64,000 nucleotides of DNA from Terebella lapidaria (Eukaryota > Annelida > Polychaeta > Terebellida > Terebellidae): NCBI GenBank assembly GCA_949152475.1, contig OX424567.1, positions 18,377,402 through 18,441,401 on the forward strand. Reading direction: 5' to 3'. The first letter of the stretch is position 1. Each line of letters opens with the position of its first letter. The notes beneath the pieces are model-generated. The model did not search any database. It worked only from the letters and a program-made list of their open reading frames with translations, and was not told where the DNA came from. The translations under genes were made by a program, and so were the position numbers. Positions 10,102-23,076 of the stretch are shown piece after piece.

Positions 10102-13100
10102 CAGTGGACTAACATTTCTAAGTAATTTTGTCTCCATTTATTAGATACAGGTTTCCGTTAAGGCCACACCAAACTGTAAAGTTGGCCTATGTATTTTTTC
10201 CCAGAATTTTCTATACGAAGGAGATTTTTATTTAACAATTTAAATTTTTCATCTATGGAATTTTGATCAAAATTTTCTATACAGAGTTTTTTTACGAAAT
10301 AAATATTTCTTCTATAGATTTTCGACAATAATTTTCTGTACGTCATCAAAATCTGGTTGTATTGGTGGTAATCGATTGATACTTGCATTTATATAACATG
10401 TATAATCAGGTAGGGAACAGATTGTTATCATATCAAGGTTGGATATGGAGGATCTCAATAGGTGAGAAATATGGAGAAAAAAGGATTGGTATTATTAAAC
10501 CTGTGGAAATGTTTTGGGATTAGAAAGTACCATGACACATATTTAATACCAAACATAGTACAATTCCCTGAAAAATAACCTGCTTAGTACCGTTTTTTTC
10601 TGTGATTCATATTTAATTGTTTTGCTCGTTAACATTACAAGATGAAATACAGGTGGCAGCGGTGAAATAAAAAAAAATTGAGATCGTGGAAATTTGTAGC
10701 GGCGATTTTTTTTAAAAAGTGAAACTCAATTTTTTGTAGGCGGCGATTCCATAGACCATCTTTACAATTTGGTGTGGCCTAAAAAGGCAAAATTCATCAG
10801 GAATCTAGTGATATAATTTATATATTTGTTTTACACCCACTCATTCTGTCTCATTAAATGTATAAACTCCCAAATCTAACATCAGTTCATACATCTACAG
10901 CATATTATCAGGGTATGACTATCCTTCCCTGGACAAAATTTCGACTCTGGACTAACTGGGTATTTTTTAACCTTTCCCTTCCCATTTTTTGGTCTATTTT
11001 GTGCTCTTAGTTACAACCACGATTGATTATAATCAGTCTATTATGATGATATATGTAGATAATTTGGAAGAAATTCATAAAATTGCTATGTCCAGATGCT
11101 CATTCAGCCAATTAATGTTGAAACTTGACATTTGGTTAAAATTCTGCCAAAGTAAGTGGTTTGAGGTGTTTATTGCATGTGTGTGAATGAAAAAACAACA
11201 ACAAAGGTTTGTTTAAACGTTGGTTGTTTAAAAAAAGGACAACAATTTGTCCTTTCCTGAACAACCTCATACATTCATTCTGAAGTGGTCTCGTTGATTA
11301 AATATGCAATCATTGTTGTTGTGTTTATGGTCCTAAACAATGACTGGATCTGTGGCTGATGTCTGCAACATGATTGCTATGACTTTCATTACACATGATA
11401 TTTGATCAAATTAATGAAAAGTGTGACTAAAAATCAGGACAAATTTTCCCATGAAATCTTACAATTAAAAAAAGCACTATTTATATCTGTACGTTGTTTC
11501 AATGTGTTTGAAAAAAAAGGTTCAGAGTAAACTGTAACTTGCGTCAAAATCAATGTTCATTGTTTGAACATTCATATTATGCTAAATCACATTGTCAAAT
11601 GTTGTGTCCTTTCCTGAAGAGGAAGCTATTTTCAGAGGGGTAATTTGAAGTGGTCTCATTTGTTTACATATGTACTTATTATTTTACATTTAAACAAAGA
11701 TTGCATCTGTTGTAATTATATAGGTCATGATAATACTTTCCTTGTGTAAGAAATTTGATAAAAAGTAATGTAATATGTGGTTCAGCATGTTATATCAACA
11801 TATTATTTTTTTCATAATGATCTTATTTGTGAAATAAAATAGTACTTCTGATAATTTTAAACTGTTTGAAACTTTCACTGTTCACTTTAGCTTATATGTC
11901 AATCATAAAACAAAGCAATGTTCATTGTTTGAATGCTTTCATTCAGATTAATCAAAATGTTCAAAGTTGTATCTTTTCTTGAACACCTAATTTCAAACAG
12001 CTCCTCTGTACTTCGTATATACATGTAAGGTATCGTTATAATTTTTAACTGTGGAGAAAACGTCGATTTGTGAATGATTTAGGACTAATAATCAATCAAG
12101 ATACAGCTTTAAAAGTATGAAAAAATGAATCAGAATATCACATTATATATTTCACAGAAAAATATTTGCATAAATCATGACAGAAAATATAATTCCACTC
12201 TTTTTTGGCCTTGAATATGTTTGAACTATTCTACGAATATTATCTATTGGTTGTCTTTTGGGGATAAATATTCAATAAAATGTCTGGTCCTGTTACTTAT
12301 AAGTTATCAGCATATGTTCATGTATATACACATCAGCGAACATATTAATATTTCCAAAACAGCAACATGCACTGCTACAAAATTTTGGAATATTGTGAGG
12401 ATGAACAGTACCGACACATGAACAGGTAAATACATGGTTTTGAAGCACTTTTATTTGCTGGTGCTGCGAGACTAAAAAAGCAACCTTTCGTGTGATATAA
12501 TCTTTATAAGCAAATTACCACATTATGTTTATTTGAACAGGAATAAAAATATACAAGTAACCTACAGTGGAAAGAATTATTTTTGTGGCCAGCGGAAATA
12601 CGCTGCGATGGGAACGTTTATGTGATTAATAACCTTAATTTATTGGATTAAAACGCTCATTATTCTCCATTTAATAAACAAAGAAGAACATTATGTATAG
12701 ATGTATATACGAGCACAGACATTCAATGGTTTTAATGCTGCCCAATGTTTTGGATCAAATTTGAAGTTTATGCGTCTATTTTGGTGTAAAAAATATTTTT
12801 CATCACATTCTATCACTTTTATATCGTAAACTATAAAAGTTGGCAAGCTTTCGTAATTGTTCTGCCAACATCAGAAATTTAGCTCGATATTTTTGTTGCG
12901 CTACTATATGCGTGTGTATTACGTACGTTTTCACAAGATTAAAATATAAAACCTCACGGAAACAATCAGAAATATTATTTTCGAAAGTGTTGTGATCCTT
13001 TTGTTGAGATTACTATATTTAACAAATGATAGCAGGTTCGGGCCCACTCATGTGGGTCTATTTTCACCCGAACTTAAAGCGGCTCTTTCACTTCCTTCCA

Positions 13101-13784
13101 CTTCCCAGAATATGTTTTGGGCCTATGCTTATTTTGAGTCAAATCAACTGATAGACATGTCAGTTGCAAAATATCGACAATAGAACAACAGACAATGGTA
13201 TTGTAAGCTAAAATCTCGAGAGATTTCCTCGGGTCACTCGATGGCCTAGCATGCGACGCGATATTTGCATATTCTTAAGCTTGGTGAGTGTTGACGTCTC
13301 ACTTACGGTGGCTATTCGTTTCTTATTCCCGTTCTTGCTGATTCTAAAGAAACGAATTCCGCGCATTTTCAACAATGCCATACAAAATTCAATATTCCGA
13401 GAAACTGGTGTTGTACACCAATATTCTATGTATCTTTATGAATTATCGCATTTTACCAGGGCCAAGTTGGAACGTAGGCGCATCCAGTGTGTTCATTATT
13501 GTAATAACACAGACCCTAACCATACAATACTCGGATTTTTCTAACTCGTTTACACTGTTTTTCACTAATATTTTTGTGATGCTGAATACTATCGTTCTGT
13601 AACTTGGCATACTTCACCTGGGAGTCAAACGGCAATTTTCTGCCAAATTTCAGACAGCTATCGCGAAAATTGAAAAAGTTGGCAATCTATCTCAATGTTA
13701 AATTTCAGCTCAAAACGGGATCTCGAGAATCTGAGCATATTCGAGAAATTGGTCCTGTTTACATCCATCAGGATTCGAAATATT
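10102..13784 (+). repeat. Tandem duplication, copy 1 (3683 bp)
   Basis: It begins cagtggactaacatttc and ends ggattcgaaatatt, followed at once by copy 2. The copies are nearly identical. Copy 1 has a 99-bp stretch (11398-11496) absent from copy 2 and lacks a 10-bp stretch present there. The short frames inside are not conserved genes. Confidence 0.9.
10162..10779. mobile_element. PIF/Harbinger-like MITE, copy 1
   Basis: Terminal inverted repeats of 20 bp (10162-10181, starting GGCCACACC; 10760-10779, ending GGTGTGGCC) differ at one position and are flanked by TAA on both sides (10159-10161, 10780-10782). A 3-bp TWA target duplication with a GG-start TIR is the mark of PIF/Harbinger elements. 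No transposase is present, so it is non-autonomous. Confidence 0.7.
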
Positions 13785-16700
13785 CAGTGGACTAACATTT
13801 CTAAGTAATTTTGTCTCCATTTATTAGATACAGGTTTCCGTTAAGGCCACACCAAACTGTAAAGTTGGCCTATGTATTTTTTCCCAGAATTTTCTATACG
13901 AAGGAGATTTTTATTTAACAATTTAAATTTTTCATCTATGGAATTTTGATCAAAATTTTCTATACAGAGTTTTTTTACGAAATAAATATTTCTTCTATAG
14001 ATTTTCGACAATAATTTTCTGTACGTCATCAAAATCTGGTTGTATTGGTGGTAATCGATTGATACTTGCATTTATATAACATGTATAATCAGGTAGGGAA
14101 CAGATTGTTATCATACATAATGGTATCAAGGTTGGATATGGAGGATCTCAATAGGTGAGAAATATGGAGAAAAAAGGATTGGTATTATTAAACCTGTGGA
14201 AATGTTTTGGGATTAGAAAGTACCATGACACATATTTAATACCAAACATAGTACAATTCCCTGAAAAATAACCTGCTTAGTACCGTTTTTTTCTGTGATT
14301 CATATTTAATTGTTTTGCTCGTTAACATTACAAGATGAAATACAGGTGGCAGCGGTGAAATAAAAAAAAATTGAGATCGTGGAAATTTGTAGCGGCGATT
14401 TTTTTTAAAAAGTGAAACTCAATTTTTTGTAGGCGGCGATTCCATAGACCATCTTTACAATTTGGTGTGGCCTAAAAAGGCAAAATTCATCAGGAATCTA
14501 GTGATATAATTTATATATTTGTTTTACACCCACTCATTCTGTCTCATTAAATGTATAAACTCCCAAATCTAACATCAGTTCATACATCTACAGCATATTA
14601 TCAGGGTATGACTATCCTTCCCTGGACAAAATTTCGACTCTGGACTAACTGTGTATTTTTTAACCTTTCCCTTCCCATTTTTTGGTCTATTTTGTGCTCT
14701 TAGTTACAACCACGATTGATTATAATCAGTCTATTATGATGATATATGTAGATAATTTGGAAGAAATTCATAAAATTGCTATGTCCAGATGCTCATTCAG
14801 CCAATTAATGTTGAAACTTGACATTTGGTTAAAATTCTGCCAAAGTAAGTGGTTTGAGGTGTTTATTGCATGTGTGTGAATGAAAAAAACAACAACAAAG
14901 GTTTGTTTAAACGTTGGTTGTTTAAAAAAAGGACAACAATTTGTCCTTTCCTGAACAACCTCATACATTCATTCTGAAGTGGTCTCGTTGATTAAATATG
15001 CAATCATTGTTGTTGTGTTTATGGTCCTAAACAATGACTGGATCTGTGGCTGATGTCTGCAACATGATTGCTATGACTTTCATTACACATGTTTCAATGT
15101 GTTTGAAAAAAAAGGTTCAGAGTAAACTGTAACTTGCGTCAAAATCAATGTTCATTGTTTGAACATTCATATTATGCTAAATCACATTGTCAAATGTTGT
15201 GTCCTTTCCTGAAGAGGAAGCTATTTTCAGAGGGGTAATTTGAAGTGGTCTCATTTGTTTACATATGTACTTATTATTTTACATTTAAACAAAGATTGCA
15301 TCTGTTGTAATTATATAGGTCATGATAATACTTTCCTTGTGTAAGAAATTTGATAAAAAGTAATGTAATATGTGGTTCAGCATGTTATATCAACATATTA
15401 TTTTTTTCAAAATGATCTTATTTGTGAAATAAAATAGTACTTCTGATAATTTTAAACTGTTTGAAACTTTCACTGTTCACTTTAGCTTATATGTCAATCA
15501 TAAAACAAAGCAATGTTCATTGTTTGAATGCTTTCATTCAGATTAATCAAAATGTTCAAAGGTGTATCTTTTCTTGAACACCTAATTTCAAACAGCTCCT
15601 CTGTACTTCGTATATACATGTAAGGTATCGTTATAATTTTTAACTGTGGAGAAAACGTCGATTTGTGAATGATTTAGGACTAATAATCAATCAAGATACA
15701 GCTTTAAAAGTATGAAAAAATGAATCAGAATATCACATTATATATTTCACAGAAAAATATTTGCATAAATCATGACAGAAAATATAATTCCACTCTTTTT
15801 TGGCCTTGAATATGTTTGAACTATTCTACGAATATTATCTATTGGTTGTCTTTTGGGGATAAATATTCAATAAAATGTCTGGTCCTGTTACTTATAAGTT
15901 ATCAGCATATGTTCATGTATATACACATCAGCGAACATATTAATATTTCCAAAACAGCAACATGCACTGCTACAAAATTTTGGAATATTGTGAGGATGAA
16001 CAGTACCGACACATGAACAGGTAAATACATGGTTTTGAAGCACTTTTATTTGCTGGTGCTGCGAGACTAAAAAAGCAACCTTTCGTGTGATATAATCTTT
16101 ATAACCAAAATTACCACATTATGTTTATTTGAACAGGAATAAAAATATACAAGTAACCTACAGTGGAAAGAATTATTTTTGTGGCCAGCGGAAATACGCT
16201 GCGATGGGAACGTTTATGTGATTAATAACCTTAATTTATTGGATTAAAACGCTCATTATTCTCCATTTAATAAACAAAGAAGAACATTATGTATAGATGT
16301 ATATACGAGCACAGACATTCAATGGTTTTAATGCTGCCCAATGTTTTGGATCAAATTTGAAGTTTATGCGTCTATTTTGGTGTAAAAAATATTTTTCATC
16401 ACATTCTATCACTTTTATATCGTAAACTATAAAAGTTGGCAACCTTTCGTAATTGTTCTGCCAACATCAGAAATTTAGCTCGATATTTTTGTTGCGCTAC
16501 TATATGCGTGTGTATTACGTACGTTTTCACAAGATTAAAATATAAAACCTCACGGAAACAATCAGAAATATTATTTTCGAAAGTGTTGTGATCCTTTTGT
16601 TGAGATTACTATATTTAACAAATGATAGCAGGTTCGGGCCCACTCATGTGGGTCTATTTTCACCCGAACTTAAAGCGGCTCTTTCACTTCCTTCCACTTC

Positions 16701-17380
16701 CCAGAATATGTTTTGGGCCTATGCTTATTTTGAGTCAAATCAACTGATAGACATGTCAGTTGCAAAATATCGACAATAGAACAACAGACAATGGTATTGT
16801 AAGCTAAAATCTCGAGAGATTTCCTCGGGTCACTCGATGGCCTAGCATGCGACGCGATATTTGCATATTCTTAAGCTTGGTGAGTGTTGACGTCTCACTT
16901 ACGGTGGCTATTCGTTTCTTATTCCCGTTCTTGCTGATTCTAAAGAAACGAATTCCGCGCATTTTCAACAATGCCATACAAAATTCAATATTCCGAGAAA
17001 CTGGTGTTGTACACCAATATTCTATGTATCTTTATGAATTATCGCATTTTACCAGGGCCAAGTTGGAACGTAGGCGCATCCAGTGTGTTCATTATTGTAA
17101 TAACACAGACCCTAACCATACAATACTCGGATTTTTCTAACTCGTTTACACTGTTTTTCACTAATATTTTTGTGATGCTGAATACTATCGTTCTGTAACT
17201 TGGCATACTTCACCTGGGAGTCAAACGGCAATTTTCTGCCAAATTTCAGACAGCTATCGCGAAAATTGAAAAAGTTGGCAATCTATCTCAATGTTAAATT
17301 TCAGCTCAAAACGGGATCTCGAGAATCTGAGCATATTCGAGAAATTGGTCCTGTTTACATCCATCAGGATTCGAAATATT
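13785..17380 (+). repeat. Tandem duplication, copy 2 (3596 bp)
   Basis: Same start and end motifs as copy 1. It differs by 10 extra bases at 14115-14124, loss of 99 bp after 15092, and a few single-base changes. Sequence past 17380 continues the foldback element that is cut off at the end of copy 1, so copy 2 keeps the original right-hand context. Confidence 0.9.
13845..14472. mobile_element. PIF/Harbinger-like MITE, copy 2 (by duplication)
   Basis: Same element carried in tandem copy 2; 10 bp longer because of the insertion at 14115-14124. It arose by segmental duplication, not by a new insertion, since its flanks are duplicated too. Confidence 0.7.
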
Positions 17381-17675
17381 CTTGCAACTTTGAACCAGAA
17401 GATACACTGGGGTGTATTTTACACATAAATGTTGATTTTGAAACATTACTCCGCTACAAACCGAGCAAATGCACAAAATTGTGTGCGGGTCCAGAAAATA
17501 ATAATAGGGCTAAATTTAAGAATGGGGTCAATTGCCAACTTTTTCAATTTTCGCGATAGCTGTCTGAAATTCTGTGGAATATTGACGTTTGACTCCCATA
17601 TGAAGTATGCCAAGTTATAGAACGATAGCATTGAACGATAAAAAAAGTGTGAACGAGTTAGAAAAATCTGAGTAT
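17123..17675. mobile_element. Foldback-type inverted-repeat element
   Basis: The two arms (about 17123-17300 and 17530-17675) are inverted copies sharing ctaactcgttyacac, acttggcatacttca, gggagtcaaacg, cagacagctatcgcgaaaat and gaaaaagttggcaat. The ~230-bp centre has no recognised coding content. Related copies: 13526-13784 (cut by the duplication), about 47350-47820 and pieces at 46055-46120 and 51349-51385. Confidence 0.7.
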
Positions 17676-18177
17676 AACGTGAAAATCGATTTTTCTCCAG
17701 CAACAATGCGGAACGGGTGGCCCCTGTGGTTGCACGTGTGACGTGTCAGGGATTCTCAAAGACCAGATTCCAATGTAAACATAAACAAAACTTGTGCGCC
17801 TGTCAATCTTGATGTAAACACCACTTTCAGCTTTCTGTTGCGGGTGAAATATATATAGCGGTGTGTATGCGATTTTGGGGATCATACTTAATTGTTTTGA
17901 TATAATTTTGTCAACTGAGCTGGTTTTTCAACTCGAACAAATATTAGTAACTATGTGCAAATGCCCCTTTAAAGACCAGCGCGACGTGCTGGCCAATAAT
18001 GGTACCTTGCTATTATGAATCGTAGTATGAATGAGCCTATAATGAACCTCAAAAATACATCATGTAGTCACAGATTTACCCAACAAACTATCCATTCAAT
18101 AATAGATTGAACTGACCAATGATCGAAAGCTTCTGCGAGTTCAAATTGCTTCTGGTATATAAGGCAATCACAACACT
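17676..18177. other. Unannotated AT-rich stretch
   Basis: No exon, repeat arm or coding frame recognised. Confidence 0.3.
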
Positions 18178-18626
18178 TAAAGTTGGAATCAATTTTAAAA
18201 GCAGCCAAATTTAGCATATTTCTTTGTCACGCAAACTTGAAAGTACATCTCAAGATAGTCGGAAATATATAGGAAAGATACACAGTTCGACAACAGATAC
18301 TCAGAAAATTGCCGGTAATTGTGCACGAGAACAGTGGATAGAGAATGATCGGCCTGCCTACATTGCCGGTTGCTACACTATCTAGACAAATACCAATGAC
18401 GTCATGAGACCGTGTGTAGAACTCGCCCGCAAGGCGGGCCGCTTTGAGTAAAGAAATGATGCGAAATAGACTGGCCCGAAATTGAATCTTGATTTGGCAA
18501 CTCAATTTAAGGACGTAATACACATTTTCAGACCCAAATTTGTACGTTTTCTCATTCTACAGACAATATAAAGCTACCGCAGAATAAATAAATTTTGTCA
18601 GTTCTAAAAGTGAATATAGCTTTAAG
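18178..18626 (+). repeat. Dispersed ~450-bp repeat, copy A
   Basis: It matches the reverse complement of 35712-36155 over its whole length, from aagttggaa to tagctttaa, through the landmarks ccaaatttagca, ttgtcacgcaaac, gagaatgatcggcctg and taaattttgtca. Diverged but continuous; family not recognised. Confidence 0.65.
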
Positions 18627-20700
18627 GATATGTTGCCGTCAACTTATGTATAATCGATGGTAATCAAAGAGTAAGATCTACATCAAAACTAAGAATGCAC
18701 ATAGTGATTCCTTTAAAAGGTCGCAATGAGGAACACAATATGCCTTCTTGAACAGCGACATGGTCTGTTGCATCGTCTGGATAAGTTTCTTTCATCGAGT
18801 GTATTTACTCGTGAGAAAAGTGAATGCAGGTGGCATTATCTTTGATTGGGGATATACTTAGAATTCGAGATTTGTACATCAGATGTAGTTCAGATATTGA
18901 TTCAGATGATTAATTGGAAATCGATATATGCAAGTCATGTATGGATAGAATGTTGACTGTGTTTACAATTTGTTCACGATGATCAACAAAGTAAGAAATT
19001 CTCCATTGAAGTAGAGAATCTGTATATGAATAAGCAACATGTTTTAACATTTTGTTATGAAGGGTTATCCAAAATTGTGCTGAATTAAGAAAAATCATGT
19101 CTCAGAGTGTACCAGTGAGAATGTTAGTATCAACCTATTACCGCTCACACCAGAAGATCTTGATAATGACAATATAATACCTGATTTGGAACAAAGGCGC
19201 CATCTGTGGGAGATAAGGTATTGAAAGTCATGATTTTCTGTGAATAAATCTAAAGTCAATTTGGAAAGTTGATCGATTATATCTATGGGAAGTTTCTCTC
19301 AATACTTTCACCCTATTAACAATTTCAATATCTCATGAATGGTAAGCAATACGGAGTCGAAATTCTTTGGATCAGTCAACCACTAAAATTGTCAAAATAC
19401 TGGCGATACACCATTGTTATTAGACATGAATAAATTGCAATTTGCAAAACCTCAAAGGAACTAACTAGGAAAATGTTGTGATGAAGTAACAATAATGATG
19501 TACACTCACATAGTTAGAGTTCATCGGAGCTCACCAGCAATTATCAAAATTTTCACGAAAAAAATTGTGCTAGAAAATTGTGAGTTCGAGTACGCCCATG
19601 TAATTCATAAGGGTTTCAAAATTCTGGTAACCAGCGATTTCAAGATTGGACTGAATGTGGCATCAAGTATCTTAGTAGCACTTGTTCATATTTCAGTCGG
19701 TTCCATGTATATTTATGCACATTTACATATTCCATTTGCATTATTACAGCATAGCGTAACTATCTATGGCAAAACCTATTCTCGTCCTATGCCACGTCTT
19801 CTTCCACAGCTTGTGTCCTCGAAAACTTGATTTGCCCTTCGAAGAACTTCTTCTCACAGTAGATGGAAAGGAATTTTTGACAAAATGATGTATATTGAGA
19901 GAGCAAATGCCGAAGAAAGCAGCTAACATCATTTACGTGCAGAATAAATTGAACAGTGTTTGTTGACTTGTGTTATAACACGATGTGCTTTATTGGGTAC
20001 ATTATGTTTGGGCTACATGTATTTATCACATAGCGATGAAAAGATTTCCACTGTATTGTAAGTTCATGATGAAATCAAATTTGCTTCTGAGAAAAAAATC
20101 ATATACACAACCATCATATCATACAAACTGCAGTACATTTGTAGGCAAATAGTTGGAACGTCACAGCACTATCAACAGCATTTTCACCTCATCATATTTC
20201 AATACAATCTATGCGTGTGAAGAGGGACGGAGTGAGTTTGTATTACTGTATATATCGTCCATTGTTTTTGCACACATCGTCTATTGTTTTTTACAAATGC
20301 ACGACTATTGATTGGGATTCACATTCGGGAAAGAAAATACTCAAACACGTTACAAAGATTTAACTTTTTCGCATAGCCTAACCATGACTTCCCAAATAAT
20401 CCGGACTAGAGTTCACTGAGACGGAACTTATAGGTGTTTTTCATGCCTTTTTTTCAACATTGAACGCGAGGCATTTGGCTATGTCCGTCTAACCTCGTTA
20501 TCATGCAAATGAGCAAACAATTGCGTTGCATCAAAGGATTGAATACTCCGAAAATAGTGGTGATGTCAACATATTAAAAGGGTATCCACTAAAAAACCCG
20601 AGAAAACAAAACCATGAGAGGGGGACGTCTAGTGTGACATAACTATTGTGTATATATGCGTGTTTTCTGATTCTGTCATAAATGTATAGCGAAATATATG
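18627..20700. other. Intergenic stretch before the LTR element
   Basis: AT-rich; only short unconserved frames (longest 111 codons at 19495-19830, no motif). TATG at 20697-20700 is the left target-site copy of the LTR element. Confidence 0.4.
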
Positions 20701-21569
20701 TGTGCGAGAGACGCATGAATGAACGATGTGTGAATGAATGCATGATGCGTGGGATATGAATATTTTGTGGTGTTCTTTTGGGCACGTTATGATTTCGTTC
20801 ATCTTGCTGGGTTATTCAACCCTCTGGGTCTTTCGTTGACGTTCCTGGGTGTCCGTTTCCGTTCAAGCCGGAAGTGACACATTGTTGTTGTTCTCCTTTC
20901 TCCATCTTGGCAGGAATTGTCAGATAAACTGGGAGTCGTAAATCCGTTAGCATCTTGGTAATAAACAGTCCAAAACTGGTACAAAACAAACCCTCAGCAC
21001 AGGTAAATGTCCAATATTAGGTTAAAATGATTATTTTCCGTAAAACACCTGTAAAACCCGTAATACACTTGTTTAGTTCGCGCACCCACGTGAGGTGATA
21101 GTTTACTGCATTTACGTTGAACACATTTCTGTAAGTTTCGTCATTTAGAGTAACCATGGCAGGCATAAGAAATGACTTGGTATGAATATATCAACAGTAT
21201 ATACTTCTGTGTAGGTGGTGACGCTTAGTTTCATAAGACACGAGGAATCCCCGGGTGTCACAACGACGCAGAAGGGGTAAGGCTGGTTACCAGATTTGCT
21301 AGTTAATACCGTGAATGAGTGTTTATATGTAAAGTTCTATTGTATCCATATATTTTGGTCATGGATGGTAGAGGACATCTACCGGGTCACATATATTTTC
21401 ATGGATGGTTCAAATTGCCTAAATATTGAACTGATTGTTCTGACATGCTCCGGTATTGTACCGGTTGGAATGAATTATTATTTACAACTACCATATTTTA
21501 TTTTGTTATAGGATTTTTCCTCCTACGAATAAACCGTCCAATCAAACGGCTGCGTTATTCCCTACAACA
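20701..21569 (+). repeat. 5' LTR
   Basis: 869 bp, TGTGCG to CAACA. AATAAA at 21528-21533, 36 bp before the LTR end, is a likely polyadenylation signal. One base differs from the 3' LTR. Confidence 0.92.
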
Positions 21570-21570
21570 T

Positions 21571-21589
21571 TGGTGCCCCGAGTGAGGAC
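21571..21589 (+). promoter_or_regulatory. Primer-binding site
   Basis: TGGTGCCCCGAGTGAGGAC lies one base after the 5' LTR. TGG complements the CCA end of a tRNA, as expected for minus-strand priming. The tRNA species was not assigned. Confidence 0.7.
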
Positions 21590-21634
21590 AAGCGGAGCCA
21601 CCGGAACTACTGAGTTTGCTAGGGTGGGAGAGCT

Positions 21635-21747
21635 GACACGTCACAGTCGACACAGCACAGTTGACACGTCACAGTCAACACAGCACAGTTGACACGTCAC
21701 AGTTGACACAGCACAGTTGACACGTCGCAGTCGACACAGCACAGTTG
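21635..21747 (+). repeat. Four 28-bp repeats in the element leader
   Basis: Units start at 21635, 21663, 21691 and 21719 with GACACGTCACAGT, then CACAGCACAGTT. They lie between the primer-binding site and gag, in the untranslated leader where packaging or dimerisation signals usually sit (role inferred). Confidence 0.75.
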
Positions 21748-23076
21748 AAACATCTCTGGGTCGACACGGTAGTCGACACGATCTGCGCAGGACAAGAATC
21801 GCGTCGCCTTGAGTCCTGGACTCGTTCGTCGTCGCGCATCGGTCAAGATCATCCGTTAGGATCAAGCTAGCTTCAAGGTCAAGGATACCACGTGGTCTAA
21901 TTAAGAAAAAATTGAGTGCACTCAGACTGTATATAATCTATGTGAATTTGCTATATATGTGAACTGACATTTGATTCTACTGTGTGTTGAATCTGGTGAT
22001 ATGATGTGAAATTGTGAAGGATAAACATCAAACCATGTATAATTAAGAAATAAATTAGTTAAGAAAATAAGTTGTTTCAGTACTTGGAAGAAAACTGAAA
22101 GGTTCTCAAGGTGATTGAATATTGATGGTATATATATGATGTAAACATTGGGTCAAAAAAACTCAATTTGGTATTGGTGATAGTGTATATTGATTGGCTG
22201 TGATTCTTGGAACATTGCCAATTAGAAGGTGTAAAAATATCAGGTTGACCAATAGTATTGAGTGTGTTGCACTTTAACAGAGATTGTTGGTTGAAAACCC
22301 CAAACTTTAATTTTGCTATTGAACTAAAACTGTGCCTTGAATTTTGAAATGTAAATAGCTGTCAGAGTAATAACCTGTAAATCTAATTACTAAACTTTAT
22401 TAAATATTGTGCCCAATTATAATAAGAATAAATTAAAATTGTTATTCACGTAACTTTGGCAATTAAATATAATACTTGTAAAAAAAAAAAAAAAATTAAA
22501 TAATATTAATAAAAAAAATAAATAAAAATAAAATAACTTTAAAAAATAAATAAACATAACCCCAGTCAGAACTTAGTGAAACAGGCTGATTGATTGAGCA
22601 GTTATACTGAGACTGTTTGCCGCTTTACTTTGCTTTATTTGTCTCCGATTGAGAATTGGATTCGATCCCAGACTTTGATTGTTTGAACTTGTATTTTTTT
22701 TTATGGTTGATCTCTGTTGGTGAACTTACTCTTTGACTTTGGCTTTTGTGCTTGGTTGATATAACTGAGGCATTTGTTGGTGAAGTTGAAACTTTGGTTC
22801 TTTTTGTGTTTTCATTCGATCGGTGGTTAGACGAGTAAGATTTCCGAATTGACTGTGTGTCAGGTATAAACGTGAATGTGTGGTTGAATAGTGTGAGTGA
22901 TTAATATAGTGGTGATCTTGGAATTTGATTGAAATATTTTCTGTTCATCCCCGCTGTGATCAGCGTGACTCTGACATTTGCATCAAAGTCTCAACTGGTA
23001 CATACACTTCGAGTTTTGGTGTGTGTGTGTGTACACGTTTGTTTTTCCACGATTTGTTCCAGATACACAGGTAGAC
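21748..23076 (+). other. Long untranslated leader of the LTR element
   Basis: About 1.3 kb without a long open frame; includes a very A-rich low-complexity block at 22482-22558. No internal gene recognised. Confidence 0.6.

Noticed and set aside
13036..13073. GTTCGGG/CCCGAAC hairpin as a structured RNA or terminator
   Set aside because: Short, isolated, repeated only because of the tandem duplication; no further RNA structure evident.
10158..14071. Identical 76-codon minus-strand frames repeated 3683 bp apart
   Set aside because: They lie in the two copies of the non-coding MITE; repetition is due to the tandem duplication.
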